Virus record (IMG/VR): IMGVR_UViG_3300020469_000174
Span: 1-29,557 of that record
DNA length: 29,557 nucleotides
Source: a virus
Direction: 5' to 3' (one strand)
The translations under genes and the position numbers were made by a program. The notes below the pieces were generated by a model. The model was not told the DNA's origin and searched no databases. It worked only from the letters and a program-made list of their open reading frames with translations. Of the stretch, positions 20,058-29,557 are shown one piece after another. Within the stretch, counting starts at the first letter, position 1; each line of letters begins with the position of its first letter.

Positions 20058-23000
20058 ATAGGATCGAAACCTAAGCGTTGTTCTCTTTCAATTACTGATC
20101 CTGGATTAGATGCAGGCCTATTATAGCTAGATAGATCTGGTAAAGGTATATCAACACTTTGGACAGCTCTTGTTCCCATATCTCTAAACTGTTGTGCTTC
20201 TTGGGTATTGGCTAAGTCACCAACTTCACGCCTAACTGTTTCATCTAATTTTTCGACACCACTCGCAACTTCTCTCGTTAGGTATTGTTTGACGGCTCTG
20301 TCAAAATAATCAAAAACAAGTTGAACAGAGTTTTTATCTGTAGATGCCATCATTCTCACTAATTTAGGATTTGATAATGCGCCTCTCATAATAATTATAC
20401 CAGCAGCTAAAGGTATAGCCGCTACATTTAAAAACCCTACAGCAAGAGAAGCAGCTATAAGACCACCAGCCGCAGCGCCTCTACCAGCCTCACCTTTAGT
20501 AAGAACATCTATAGAGTTAGCTAAATACCTTAAACTGTCTTTAGTTTCTTTACCGAACATAGCTTCTAAGGTTTCATCACCATATGAATCTAAAGCGCTA
20601 GCTAAAGCTTGAGGTTTAAAAATATCGGTCACTTCGCCTTTTGTGCCAGGTTTAATTGTAGTCCTGAGAAGTTTATCCATACCAGCATTTTGTATTTCTA
20701 GAAAAGCATCATCCCCAATTACATTTCGTACCTTAGCGATATTATCGGCTCCTCGTGGTGTAAATATCTTACTTACAACCTCTTCAGCTGTAGCATCAGG
20801 TAATCGTTCTGATATAAATTTATTAGCTTCGAATAATTCATTATCAAGTTGTGCACTAGCTTTACCTTTGAGTGCTTCCATGAATTCAGTACCTGCTCTA
20901 CCAACGTTAGCGTATCCCTGTCTATTAACACTTATATTAGAAAGTAAATCAAAAACTTCATCTGATTTTATATTTGGTTTTAGTTTTATTAAATCGTCAG
21001 AAAGGTTTTGAATTTCTTGTGCAACACCAGGAGCGTTGAATAATTCTTCTAGTTTGCGTGAGTCTTTTCTTTGGAATTCTTTCATGAATCTACCAAATTT
21101 TACAAAATCTACAGTATTAGTTGTGGTGTCTAATGATGCGTCTAAAGTTTCTTTAAAAAACTGTTGTTGCATGATAGTTCTTACATCATCTAAAGTATTA
21201 CTAGTTATACCTATTTTATTGCTGTAATCATCATATTGTTTTAAATTTTTGAAAACGTCTCTTAAATCGGTATAATCGCCTTTAAGAAAAATACTGTTAT
21301 AGATTGCATCAGCTTCAGTAGAACCATACTTTGCTTGTTCAGCAATTCTTTTAATATTAATTTTATCGAAAGATGCGCTGGCTTCAGCATATTCTCTGTT
21401 TATTCTGGCAAATTCTTCTGTATATTTTACAATATTTTGTTTGGCCCTTTGACCTAAAGCTGGTATTCTTTTCATGTTAGAATCATAAGTAACACCATAA
21501 CTTTCTATATTACCCAAATCCTCCATAAAACCACCATTTCTGTTTATGCCTAAAACATCATCATCCATTAGACGTCCTAAGTTTCCATCTGGTTTTATAA
21601 TACGTTGATCAAAACCTAACTCATTAGCCATTTTTTCGTACATTTTATTCATTTGACCCCTATTGAGAGTTGTATATTTGTACTTTCTTAAATCTTTGAC
21701 TGCGTCAATAATTTCTACCATATTCAGTTGTTTTGGATCGTTTACCATTTTTTCTAATTTTTCTACAGCTTCTTCAAATGGTTTCAAAGCTGATGAAGGA
21801 AGATCGCCTGGTTGATCTATACCTTTAATTATTTTTACATTATAATCCTTGAGTTCATCCTTAATGTTTTGAACTCTTTTTCCAAGAATGGTTGCAATCT
21901 TTTTTTGAACTGCGCTTGCTTGTGTATCAGATGTTTGAGCTACTGCTTCTTTAAAATTCTTATTTAAATTTTTATATTGATCACCAAAAGTATTATCTAT
22001 AGCTCGTCGAGCACGATTCATGTTATTAATTAATAATGTGCCAAATTCTTTTTGTCCAATAGATTCACCATACAAACCAAGCCCTGTTATGTCTTCAGTC
22101 ATATCTTTTAAAGCTTGCTCTAGTTTAGCGTTGTTATTATTGACTAAAGCACTTAATTCAGCTTTTTTATTTGCAATTGAACGGTCAATACCTATTTTAG
22201 TTTCACCCTGTATACCGCCCTGCAATTTTGCTTTGTAATAATCTGAGGCTACATTTTTTTGTTTGTTGAGATCACCAACAAGCCTGCTGACCTGCATGTT
22301 TATATTTTCTATATTACCTCTGGTTCTGGTGTTGCCAAGAATAGATTCCATAATTTGTTGGAACCTGCCAGGCAAAGATCTACCAAGCCCAGCTTGACTG
22401 ACAACATAAGCTACAGGGTTTAACCTTATAGCACCAGGTTGATAGCCGCCTTTATCATAATCGTATTTTTTAACAGCGGCTTCTATTTCTTTAAGTGTTG
22501 CTGGTCTACCATTTTTTTTAGTTTTCGGATTAAATAAACTAGCATCTAACTTTTGTAAGTCTTGTAAATCACGACCAGCGGCTGCTTCTCTTTGTAGTCT
22601 GTTAGTTGCTTTAGGTGCGGACTTACCTAAGGTGTTGGCAAATAAAATACCAATACCTTCACCTATACCTTGTCCTGCTGCACCAAGCAAAGCTTCACCA
22701 GTAAGTTCCCCTCCAATCTCATATAAACTTTGTTTTTGATAACCTTGTAAATAATCCACGCTTTCTTCTACGGCTTTACCACCAGCAGAACCTATTGCTG
22801 CAGTAATAACATTCGCCGCTCTAGTTGAACCTTTGTCACCAAATAATCCTGCAAGACTTTTAGCACCCTTGTAAAGTCTAGTTTGTGGGGCCATAGCAAC
22901 AAGAGAGCCTATAATAGGACCTGATATACCTGCAAAGTCAGCTAAGTCAGCCATACCTTCAAAACTATTAGAATCTATAATAGTATTTATTGGTAATCTG

Positions 23001-23368
23001 CTACCATCTGGTTGTGCTAAATATTTAACGGGAAGTCCTAATCTTCTTAAACCATCATGTGTCAAAGCCATTTGACCTTTACTGTTATAAGTGTAACCTC
23101 TGGATCCTACAATACGGGTAGCAACGTTTTCACGTTCTTCAAGGGTTTCTGCTTGGGCAAGTTCTGATCTAAGGCCTTTTGTGTTAGGTACACCTTCGTC
23201 GTAATCAAAAAGATAGTTGTCTAAATATTTAGTGACTTCTCTATTTTTATTATTAAAAACATTAACTTGTCGTATGTCTTCATTCACTAAGGCTCTGGCT
23301 TCTTCTGGTGAATTAGCTTCTTTAAATACTCTTGTACCGTCAGCTAATTTAATTCTGTACTTAGGCAC
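20054..23368 (-). CDS. Large internal-virion-like protein
   Basis: The 1104-aa product begins with a GTG overlapping the upstream TAG (TAGTG) and a GGAGG site. N-terminal MPKYRIKLADGTRVFKEANSPEEARALV resembles the short beta-alpha domain found at the start of many phage internal virion proteins (matched by pattern only). It is mostly helical, Lys/Asn/Glu-rich, with a Gly-rich glycine-zipper-like region near residue 200 and a hydrophobic segment near residue 1000 (GGLIAASLAVGFLNVAAIPL). An ejection or internal core role fits the size and place. No enzymatic motif was seen. Confidence 0.6.
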   Translation of the reverse strand: MPKYRIKLADGTRVFKEANSPEEARALVNEDIRQVNVFNNKNREVTKYLDNYLFDYDEGVPNTKGLRSELAQAETLEERENVATRIVGSRGYTYNSKGQMALTHDGLRRLGLPVKYLAQPDGSRLPINTIIDSNSFEGMADLADFAGISGPIIGSLVAMAPQTRLYKGAKSLAGLFGDKGSTRAANVITAAIGSAGGKAVEESVDYLQGYQKQSLYEIGGELTGEALLGAAGQGIGEGIGILFANTLGKSAPKATNRLQREAAAGRDLQDLQKLDASLFNPKTKKNGRPATLKEIEAAVKKYDYDKGGYQPGAIRLNPVAYVVSQAGLGRSLPGRFQQIMESILGNTRTRGNIENINMQVSRLVGDLNKQKNVASDYYKAKLQGGIQGETKIGIDRSIANKKAELSALVNNNNAKLEQALKDMTEDITGLGLYGESIGQKEFGTLLINNMNRARRAIDNTFGDQYKNLNKNFKEAVAQTSDTQASAVQKKIATILGKRVQNIKDELKDYNVKIIKGIDQPGDLPSSALKPFEEAVEKLEKMVNDPKQLNMVEIIDAVKDLRKYKYTTLNRGQMNKMYEKMANELGFDQRIIKPDGNLGRLMDDDVLGINRNGGFMEDLGNIESYGVTYDSNMKRIPALGQRAKQNIVKYTEEFARINREYAEASASFDKINIKRIAEQAKYGSTEADAIYNSIFLKGDYTDLRDVFKNLKQYDDYSNKIGITSNTLDDVRTIMQQQFFKETLDASLDTTTNTVDFVKFGRFMKEFQRKDSRKLEELFNAPGVAQEIQNLSDDLIKLKPNIKSDEVFDLLSNISVNRQGYANVGRAGTEFMEALKGKASAQLDNELFEANKFISERLPDATAEEVVSKIFTPRGADNIAKVRNVIGDDAFLEIQNAGMDKLLRTTIKPGTKGEVTDIFKPQALASALDSYGDETLEAMFGKETKDSLRYLANSIDVLTKGEAGRGAAAGGLIAASLAVGFLNVAAIPLAAGIIIMRGALSNPKLVRMMASTDKNSVQLVFDYFDRAVKQYLTREVASGVEKLDETVRREVGDLANTQEAQQFRDMGTRAVQSVDIPLPDLSSYNRPASNPGSVIEREQRLGFDPI

Positions 23369-24825
23369 TAAGCGCCCTCCACGAGATCAATATCGGTATA
23401 GTTGCCTCCAGAATATTGCCCATAACTTTCACTAGAAGGATCATATTCAGGTGCTTGATAATCTTGAAAGTTTTTAACATTTAAGATTTTTCTAATACCT
23501 TCTGTATTGCCCTGTATTACACCACTAGGCATATTTGTTTGTCCAAAATAATCCATACCTGCAATTATTTCATTTCTATTTCTTTTCAAACCCTGTTTGT
23601 ATCTAAGCGCTATTTCTCTTAGTTTAGATTTAATTTCTGCAGGAGTTGATGTAATCGTTATGCTACCAAATATCTCTGCTACTATTTCTCTATCCAAGTT
23701 TGAGATAGTTCTTCCAGATTCTCCTAAGATGTTTCTTATGTCTTGTTGTCTAAGGGCAGTCAAGATAGCATCTGCTTGGGTTCTTGAATCTAATTCACTA
23801 AAATCTTTACCAGAATTAGCGTTAAATAATGATAGGAATTGTGTCCAACCTTTACCAAATAGCCCTGGCAGACCTGTAGCTCCTTCATCAATAAGCCCAG
23901 TCGCATATTCAAGCCTAGATAAATTTCTTTCTGTTTGTTCAAACTCATTTAAGTTACCAAGTATTTCTTGGTTTACTTTTCTATTTCTTTCAGCATCAGA
24001 AGTTTCAACTGATAAAACTTCACCCACACCTTCTAATTTTTCATCTAGAGCTTTGCTTGCGCCTTGAGCACCACCTAAAGCTAATGAGCCTGTTTCTGCT
24101 AGTGAAGATGAAAGATTATTAATAAATCTAAAAAAGTCTGGGCTGTTTACAACTTTTGATACAAGCGGTTGCTCTTTAAGACCTATTACTGTTTTTTCAG
24201 GCTTTGCATCTTCTTTCTTTTCTATACCCATACTTTGACCCATAGGTTTTCCTTTGTTCTTTGTATTGTCTGTTTTTTGTAACTCTGCAATATCACCAGC
24301 AAAGTCTACCGAACCAGGTTTGAGAGCCTCTAAACCTAAATAACCCCCAACACCAGCACTACCTAATGCAACATTTTTACCAGTTTCTGTAAGACCAATA
24401 ATTTGATTTGGATTTGTAAGTGTGGCTGTAGTGCCTGGCCCTGCTAGAGTATTTCGCTGTCTTATTGTTAATGGTGATATTTTATCCAAGACAGGTTTAA
24501 TAAACTTACCACCATATTTTAATATGGCACCAGGTGCTTTTAGAAAAGGTAGGGCCATTAGACCAGTTTGCAATCTATTGAATTTGTCTACGTTTCTTTG
24601 TTTTTGCAAAGCTTCAGCAGGATTTCTTGTTTCTGATAAACTTAAATCTACAGGTATTGTTTGTAAAATATTACCATCTTGATCTTTTTCAACAAAATCT
24701 ACTCCACCACTAGCGTTATAAACAAACTCTCTAGTAGTTTCAACAGGTTGTTGGTAGGTTCTTTGCATACCTGAACCACGTGCTAAACCACCTGTTTGGA
24801 ACATGCGTCGATTGAGAGAACTCAT
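23368..24825 (-). CDS. Virion-associated hypothetical protein, 485 aa
   Basis: This gene has a very strong GGAGGAGG site before its ATG and shares one base with each neighbour (TAATG and TAGTG). The N-terminus is Gly/Arg-rich (FQTGGLARGSGMQRTYQQ), the centre Gly/Ala/Leu-rich with low complexity, the C-terminus helical and then Tyr/Gly/Ser-rich (YGQYSGGNYTDID). Composition resembles disordered internal or tail-associated proteins. Function not recognised. Confidence 0.6.
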   Translation of the reverse strand: MSSLNRRMFQTGGLARGSGMQRTYQQPVETTREFVYNASGGVDFVEKDQDGNILQTIPVDLSLSETRNPAEALQKQRNVDKFNRLQTGLMALPFLKAPGAILKYGGKFIKPVLDKISPLTIRQRNTLAGPGTTATLTNPNQIIGLTETGKNVALGSAGVGGYLGLEALKPGSVDFAGDIAELQKTDNTKNKGKPMGQSMGIEKKEDAKPEKTVIGLKEQPLVSKVVNSPDFFRFINNLSSSLAETGSLALGGAQGASKALDEKLEGVGEVLSVETSDAERNRKVNQEILGNLNEFEQTERNLSRLEYATGLIDEGATGLPGLFGKGWTQFLSLFNANSGKDFSELDSRTQADAILTALRQQDIRNILGESGRTISNLDREIVAEIFGSITITSTPAEIKSKLREIALRYKQGLKRNRNEIIAGMDYFGQTNMPSGVIQGNTEGIRKILNVKNFQDYQAPEYDPSSESYGQYSGGNYTDIDLVEGA

Positions 24826-25751
24826 TATCCTCCTCCAGTAAATGGATTGTTATATGAACCTATACCAAAAGGATTTTGTTTAGGTGTCATAGGAGCTCCC
24901 ATAAAACCTGTTTGTGGTTGTGACGTTTGTTGTTGTGTTTGTTCAGGTGTTTCTTCTTGTGGTGCATAACCGTATATTCTAGGATCGTATTCTTGTGGGT
25001 TATTAAAGTTACCAAAAAAACCAAGCCCTGCACTTAAACCTAATGCTTTAGGATCTGGCGGTATACCGTAATCGCTTTGTAATTGTGTACTGCTGCCTTG
25101 ATAACCTGGCAATAAATTAGCAATACTGTTTAGTAAGCCTAGGTTTCTACCGACGTCAGTATAATATAAACTTGGTGCAAATGAAGCTAGACCTTTTTGA
25201 AACTCAGCACCTCTTTGCGCTGCATCTCTACCTTTAAACATATTATCAAATGCTGTTTGATAACCTTGGTCCCTAATATCACCTAAAGCTCGGCCTAAAC
25301 CCCTACCAAATGCTTCTTGCCTTTCTCCTTCTAGTAAACGGCCACGTGAGCCAAAAGCACCTTCGCCAGCAGCAGCAATTCCTTGAGCTCTTGCTGCAAC
25401 ATCTTGTATGCCAGCTTGTTTTGATAAATCTTCAATTGTCTGTTGTACAACTCTATCTTCGTAAGGGTTGTAGTATTGGTCAATATCTTCTGGTGTAACT
25501 TCACCAAAAGCTCTACGGCCATACTCTTCTGCTTGGTTAAGATATGGCATATACATGCCTAAACCGCCTTGTATTTGACCAGCTGCTTCTTGTCCTGCAG
25601 ATAATAACTGATTGAAAAAACCAGGTATGCCTTGTGACCCAAAGTATAATTGTCTAATAAGTGGGTCAGATATAGTGTCGTAAGAAGTTTGATTGGTAAG
25701 TCTGGGAGTTATACTGCCTGGTTGAGAATACATGTATTGATTTTCGTCCAT
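24825..25751 (-). CDS. Ala/Gly/Gln-rich virion-associated protein
   Basis: The 308-aa protein has a helical Ala/Gly/Arg-rich middle (AARAQGIAAAGEGAFGSRGR, then GLGRALGDIRDQGY) and a Pro/Gln/Thr/Gly-rich tail (PEQTQQQTSQPQTGF). Such middle regions are frequent in small internal virion or tail proteins of podovirus-like marine phages, but that is analogy. It is coupled on both sides by TAATG. Confidence 0.6.
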   Translation of the reverse strand: MDENQYMYSQPGSITPRLTNQTSYDTISDPLIRQLYFGSQGIPGFFNQLLSAGQEAAGQIQGGLGMYMPYLNQAEEYGRRAFGEVTPEDIDQYYNPYEDRVVQQTIEDLSKQAGIQDVAARAQGIAAAGEGAFGSRGRLLEGERQEAFGRGLGRALGDIRDQGYQTAFDNMFKGRDAAQRGAEFQKGLASFAPSLYYTDVGRNLGLLNSIANLLPGYQGSSTQLQSDYGIPPDPKALGLSAGLGFFGNFNNPQEYDPRIYGYAPQEETPEQTQQQTSQPQTGFMGAPMTPKQNPFGIGSYNNPFTGGG

Positions 25752-27010
25752 TATGCTACCCCTTCGAAATATTTCATTAGTGTCATCATGTTGTCTGAGC
25801 CTTTTTCTCTGCTTGGTTTGCCTGTAGGCATAAGTTGCATTATACCACCATCTCCTGGGGCTACATCAAAACTACCAGCATTTCTAACGGCTTTCGCTGT
25901 CATAACAAATTCACCATCTGACAACATAGCAGGTATATCATCAGAAGTACCAGTACCAGGTCCAGCAGATTCACCACCAGCTCTCATATCCATTACAGCA
26001 CCACCCTCTGCATATCCAGTTAAACCTAGATCAAAACCGCCTATACCGCCACCATATACTGAAGGCAAGGCTAAATCAGGTCTAAAAGCATCTCTAACAT
26101 CAGTTGCTCCTTTTGCTTCTCTCTCTGCAGCTTTTTCTACTTGTTTAGCGTACAAAGCTGCCATTCCAACTAATCTAGGGTCTATACCACCCTGTTTCGG
26201 ATCGAAAGATCTTTTGAATTCATCTTCTATACCTCTAATAAAATCAGGTGTTCTTCGACCGAAGAAACTACCTAAACCTTCAGATTGTGTGCTCGCAACC
26301 GCTTGGTAATTTTCTTTGAGACTATCAGGTAGCGCATCATACGTTGCTTGATCTATTTCTATAGTACCACCCTCGCTATCAGGCCCAACATACTTATTTG
26401 GCGTAGTTGGCGTAGCAAACACTTTATTGCCTTCTATAAGGTTCTTAAATAAACCTTTTTTATCTTCACCAGGCAATACATACTCTCCTATATTTCCTAC
26501 AGCTGATTTGAAAGCATCACCATATTCACCAAATTTAAAACCCTCTTTGCTAAAATTTTTAAAGAAATCTTTGGTTACACCCTCTTTACCAAACAGTTTA
26601 GGACCACCTGTTATAGCTAGAATATCTCCAATATTACCATCTCCTTTTGCTATATTAAGCGCAGCTTTGCCTTTTTGATAAAGAGCTGCAGGTGCTCGCC
26701 AAGGGCCTGGTATGTATTGAGCAACTTTAGTGACAGGATCTACTACTTTCTTTACTTTTTTCCAGAGCTTACTTAAAAAACCAAACTCTGCTAGTCCTGT
26801 TTTTGGGTTAAATGAAACCATATCAGAACCTACGGTTCTTTCTTGTATGTTGCTATCGTAGCCAGCTAGTTTTTTTTCTAAAGATGCTTTAAGTTTTTTA
26901 TCACTAGATAAAAGGCCTGGAGGTAAAATTACTTCGCCCACCATCAAGTGAGCTAACTCAGTATCGCCGTTTCTACCTAACTTGGCTAAAGATGTAATAC
27001 CGTTATTCAT
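25751..27010 (-). CDS. Virion-associated protein with SDGEFVMTAKAVR motif
   Basis: The 419-aa protein ends with AEGGAVMDMRAGGESAGPG, DDIPAMLSDGEFVMTAKAVR and a short helix. From memory, the D-x-I/V-P-A-x-L-S-D-G-E-F-V motif is common near the C-terminus of phage tail or structural proteins. The N-terminus repeats the theme (TELAHLMVGEVILPP). The middle contains basic, Gly/Lys-rich segments around WKKVKKVVDPVTKVAQYIPG. AAGGA precedes the ATG. Precise role unknown. Confidence 0.65.
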   Translation of the reverse strand: MNNGITSLAKLGRNGDTELAHLMVGEVILPPGLLSSDKKLKASLEKKLAGYDSNIQERTVGSDMVSFNPKTGLAEFGFLSKLWKKVKKVVDPVTKVAQYIPGPWRAPAALYQKGKAALNIAKGDGNIGDILAITGGPKLFGKEGVTKDFFKNFSKEGFKFGEYGDAFKSAVGNIGEYVLPGEDKKGLFKNLIEGNKVFATPTTPNKYVGPDSEGGTIEIDQATYDALPDSLKENYQAVASTQSEGLGSFFGRRTPDFIRGIEDEFKRSFDPKQGGIDPRLVGMAALYAKQVEKAAEREAKGATDVRDAFRPDLALPSVYGGGIGGFDLGLTGYAEGGAVMDMRAGGESAGPGTGTSDDIPAMLSDGEFVMTAKAVRNAGSFDVAPGDGGIMQLMPTGKPSREKGSDNMMTLMKYFEGVA

Positions 27011-27019
27011 AACTTTTCC

Positions 27020-29557
27020 TTATTCTACCACCTCTTTCAACGGTTCGACAATAATTTTACCGTTATCATCAGTAAGTGTTGAATCGTATATTGCTTTATC
27101 TTGACGCTCACCAACTACTAACCAAGAGACTGATGCCTTAGATTCAGCATTCTGACACTCTATAACAAGCTGAGAGCCCATCATTTTAGCTCTGACGGCA
27201 TCCCAGTCATCTATATTAGATACGAAAGCCTGTATGTCTCTGTTTAGAGCTAAGAATGTGCCTGGAGTCATACCGAACCATTCGTCCAGATCTATAACGG
27301 CTCTACCGTCTTGTAAGGTTATAGTGCCTCTATAAAGGTTATCAGCTTGTGGGCCCTCTACAAATGAGTGAACTAAATGATGTGTCTCAGGTTTTAATGG
27401 GTGATCTATCTTGAATGAGCCTGATTGCTTTGAAAGTGAACCAGCGATAGTAGCAGAGGTATCAGTAAGTGTGAGTATCTTGCTTAGATCGTATGGGTCA
27501 GTTACTTCATCATCTTCAGAAGTAACATGGAACTCCATAATCCCAGAATTGTCACTTGCACCATTACCTTTGATACTTATAGAACCAGCAGCATAACCAC
27601 CTGCTGTACTATACCATTCAAGACCACCTTTTCTAGCGGTTGTACTTGCTGTTGTTTGTTTTAGCTGTAATTTAGCACTATTAGGTGAAGATTGTATTAT
27701 TGGTTGTCCTACAACAGTCAAAGGTTTGCTTTGTACAACAACTGCTGAACCATTAGATGTGATATTAGTAGAAACTATAGTGCCAATATTGGTTAGGTTA
27801 CGAGAGCTATCTATTACTGTTGTTGAACCTTGTTTTAGATTGCCACCAAAATAAATATCTCGCCATTTTCTGCTAGAAATACCAAGATCAACTATATTGT
27901 CTAATCCAGCATTTGTGGTTGGTTGCCAAGGATATACTGCGTTTACATTTGTGTTAAACAGCACACCTGTATCGCCACTACCTATTGCCATCTGGACACC
28001 AGAAACCCCAATAGCCCTACCAACTTCTGTTGATCCTTCAAACCATCTTTGAAGTAAAGAGCTTTGTGATTTTACATCTATGGTGTTTTCAAAAGTAGCA
28101 ACTTGTGATGAATCTAAAGTAAGGGCTACAGTATTGCCATTTGTACCAAGAACAATTTTGCCATCATTAGTACCCATCACTTGTGCTTTAAGGGTATCTG
28201 ATGCATTTAAAAAACGGACAGCACCAATATTTTCTGTTGCACCAGTTCTACCTGTAGCTATATCTAATGTAGTAAATGAACCACCTTCGTCTACAGTCAT
28301 ACCACCAGTGCTTTTAATAGAACCTGAAACGGATAGATTTCCTGATCTTGTGATGTGTGCTAATTCAGTAGCAAATCGCATAAATCTGAAGGCTTTTGAG
28401 CTAGTGGTTGAGAAATCAGTTCCATCAGTTTCACGAACATTAAAGTGCATATCTCCACTTGTATTGCTATTGTTGGTTGCAGCTATGAATAATGCACCTA
28501 CATTATTGCTACTCTTACCTATTAATGCTGGTGCGGCTGTTCCAGATGAATTATTAGCAAATGACCATGAACCAGCTAGTTGGTTTCCAATTTCACTTGT
28601 AGAACCTGATGTACCTGTAAAGATGTTAAATTTTCCACGTGGTGTATCAGTTCCTATGCCGACGTTGCCTGAGCTGTTTATTCTCATGCGTTCGCCTGAT
28701 GAACCTGTATGCATAACAAGATCATTACCTGTTGCACCGATAGCAGGGCGATTACTTGTAGAGCCGTCTTTAAATTCAATTAAAGCATCTGCATCGCCAC
28801 TTTCTATTAAAGCTAGTCTATTAGTAGTTGCGTGATAAGCATGTAAAGTTTTATCTGGCGAAGCGATTCCTATACCCACATTTCCTGTATCGCCCTTAAC
28901 TGTTAGTTTTGTACTACCTGCACTTGAAGTTCTAACAGAAAAATCATTACCAATATTATTTAAATGTACTTCACCAGAATCATCTTTTATAACAAGTCTA
29001 CCTAATGAATCTCCACTTTCAAAAACTGCTACTGTATTTGTTGTTCCTGAGAAAACATGTAATTTATTAGATGGTTGTGTTGTATTAATACCAATGTTGC
29101 CTGAACCATCAATCACAAATCGTTTAGTTACACTACTATCAGCAACAGCAAACACATGTCCTGCATCAGAATCATGTCCTAATAAAGCACCATAAGTACC
29201 ACCGCCATCATCATTTAAATTTATCCATACTTGGTTATCACCAGATGTAAATGACCCAACAACATTTGTTGTAGCATGATGTACACTAAGTTTATATGAA
29301 GGTGACGAAGTTCCAAGACCCAGTCTGCCTGAACTGTCAAACCTTGCAATTTCTGTAGAACTTGTAGTTGTCGTTCCTGACCTGTTTGCTGTACCAAATA
29401 TTAAAGAACCACCATCTGAAGATAAAAATTTGAATGGTTGGCTACCATCAGCTACACCACTATCATCTAGGTTAATACGACCTGCTGAAGCACCTCTTAT
29501 GAAAGCTGTACCACTAGAATCTAACCCATCACTAACGACTGTACCAGTAACATCTAT
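27020..29557 (-). CDS. Tail fibre / receptor-binding protein (5' end beyond right edge)
   Basis: The frame stays open to the right edge, at least 845 codons. It is built from tail-fibre repeats with the shape D-x-S-G-N-hydrophobic-G-I-G-T-x-x-P-x-x-K-L-x-V (for example GRLGLGTSSPSYKLSV, GNIGINTTQPSNKLHV, GNVGIGIASPDKTLHA, GNVGIGTDTPRGKFNI). The C-terminal ~110 residues form a different globular domain (DLDEWFGMTPGTFLALNRDI...SWLVVGERQ) without a clear endosialidase chaperone pattern. It likely recognises host surface structures. Any apparent start at 29155 is internal. Confidence 0.8.
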   Translation of the reverse strand: MDVTGTVVSDGLDSSGTAFIRGASAGRINLDDSGVADGSQPFKFLSSDGGSLIFGTANRSGTTTTSSTEIARFDSSGRLGLGTSSPSYKLSVHHATTNVVGSFTSGDNQVWINLNDDGGGTYGALLGHDSDAGHVFAVADSSVTKRFVIDGSGNIGINTTQPSNKLHVFSGTTNTVAVFESGDSLGRLVIKDDSGEVHLNNIGNDFSVRTSSAGSTKLTVKGDTGNVGIGIASPDKTLHAYHATTNRLALIESGDADALIEFKDGSTSNRPAIGATGNDLVMHTGSSGERMRINSSGNVGIGTDTPRGKFNIFTGTSGSTSEIGNQLAGSWSFANNSSGTAAPALIGKSSNNVGALFIAATNNSNTSGDMHFNVRETDGTDFSTTSSKAFRFMRFATELAHITRSGNLSVSGSIKSTGGMTVDEGGSFTTLDIATGRTGATENIGAVRFLNASDTLKAQVMGTNDGKIVLGTNGNTVALTLDSSQVATFENTIDVKSQSSLLQRWFEGSTEVGRAIGVSGVQMAIGSGDTGVLFNTNVNAVYPWQPTTNAGLDNIVDLGISSRKWRDIYFGGNLKQGSTTVIDSSRNLTNIGTIVSTNITSNGSAVVVQSKPLTVVGQPIIQSSPNSAKLQLKQTTASTTARKGGLEWYSTAGGYAAGSISIKGNGASDNSGIMEFHVTSEDDEVTDPYDLSKILTLTDTSATIAGSLSKQSGSFKIDHPLKPETHHLVHSFVEGPQADNLYRGTITLQDGRAVIDLDEWFGMTPGTFLALNRDIQAFVSNIDDWDAVRAKMMGSQLVIECQNAESKASVSWLVVGERQDKAIYDSTLTDDNGKIIVEPLKEVVE

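Noticed and set aside
20643-24682. Several plus-strand ORFs (20643-21011, 23597-24067, 24422-24682)
   Set aside because: All lie within long leftward coding genes and lack start signals.
25650-26309. 219-aa plus-strand ORF antisense to virion genes
   Set aside because: It spans two coupled leftward genes with strong signals; Ser/Pro-rich composition is typical of antisense shadows.
28080-28835. 251-aa plus-strand ORF antisense to the tail fibre
   Set aside because: It mirrors the repetitive, in-frame tail-fibre gene, which has clear repeats; no ribosome site or motif supports the antisense frame.
1-29557. CRISPR array, insertion sequence, integrase or attachment site
   Set aside because: No spaced identical repeats of CRISPR type, no transposase or recombinase domain, and no tRNA to serve as an attachment site.

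Overview
The window looks like part of a tailed-phage genome, or less likely a prophage, from a low-GC marine Gram-negative host. The evidence is dense ATGA, TAATG and TAGTG gene overlaps, a train of tiny acidic early genes, a small terminase subunit, a phage recombination/replication set (RecE-type PD-(D/E)XK exonuclease, Sak4-like ATPase, DUF669-type protein, prim-pol/helicase fusion), a three-TM holin and a long block of virion genes with a GNIGIGT-repeat tail fibre. I see no integrase, tRNA or CRISPR array. Large terminase, portal and major capsid genes are not here and presumably lie outside. Host and phage family cannot be fixed from sequence alone.

Layout: (1) 1-1314, minus strand, end of a virion gene block running off the left edge. 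(2) 1315-1781, a non-coding region with four spaced ATGTTGTGT repeats and stem-loops. (3) 1782-2885, three minus-strand hypothetical genes. (4) 2886-3214, a divergent control region. (5) 3215-6908, a plus-strand train of about 17 small early genes. (6) 6859-8907, minus strand, small terminase, a 49-aa gene and three hypothetical genes, with short-leader promoters and a possible RNA pseudoknot. (7) 8979-10069, plus strand, exonuclease and DUF3310 gene. (8) 10232-11440, minus strand, DUF669 and Sak4-like ATPase, closed by a terminator. (9) 11459-11494, face-to-face promoters over an 18-bp palindrome beside an HTH gene. (10) 11516-20057, one long plus-strand operon: HTH regulator, prim-pol/helicase, nuclease, holin, second holin-like protein, then csgF, csgG, a curlin-repeat protein, a FecR-domain protein and a CHASE2-class III cyclase. 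(11) 20054-29557, minus strand, internal-virion-like and tail-associated proteins and a tail fibre running off the right edge.

The outstanding feature is 15297-20057. It encodes a secretion pore (CsgG lipoprotein), its partner (CsgF), a secreted amyloid-type repeat protein, a periplasmic FecR protein and a membrane cyclase with all catalytic residues, in one overlapping unit directly after the holin genes. CsgE, CsgC and CsgD are absent. This would be a phage-carried curli-like export and signalling module. Whether it remodels the surface of the infected cell, blocks superinfection or helps open the outer membrane at lysis is not decided by the sequence. From memory, unverified, CsgG/CsgF-like genes have been noted in some marine phages; the joint presence of a curlin substrate, FecR and a cyclase is the part most worth checking.
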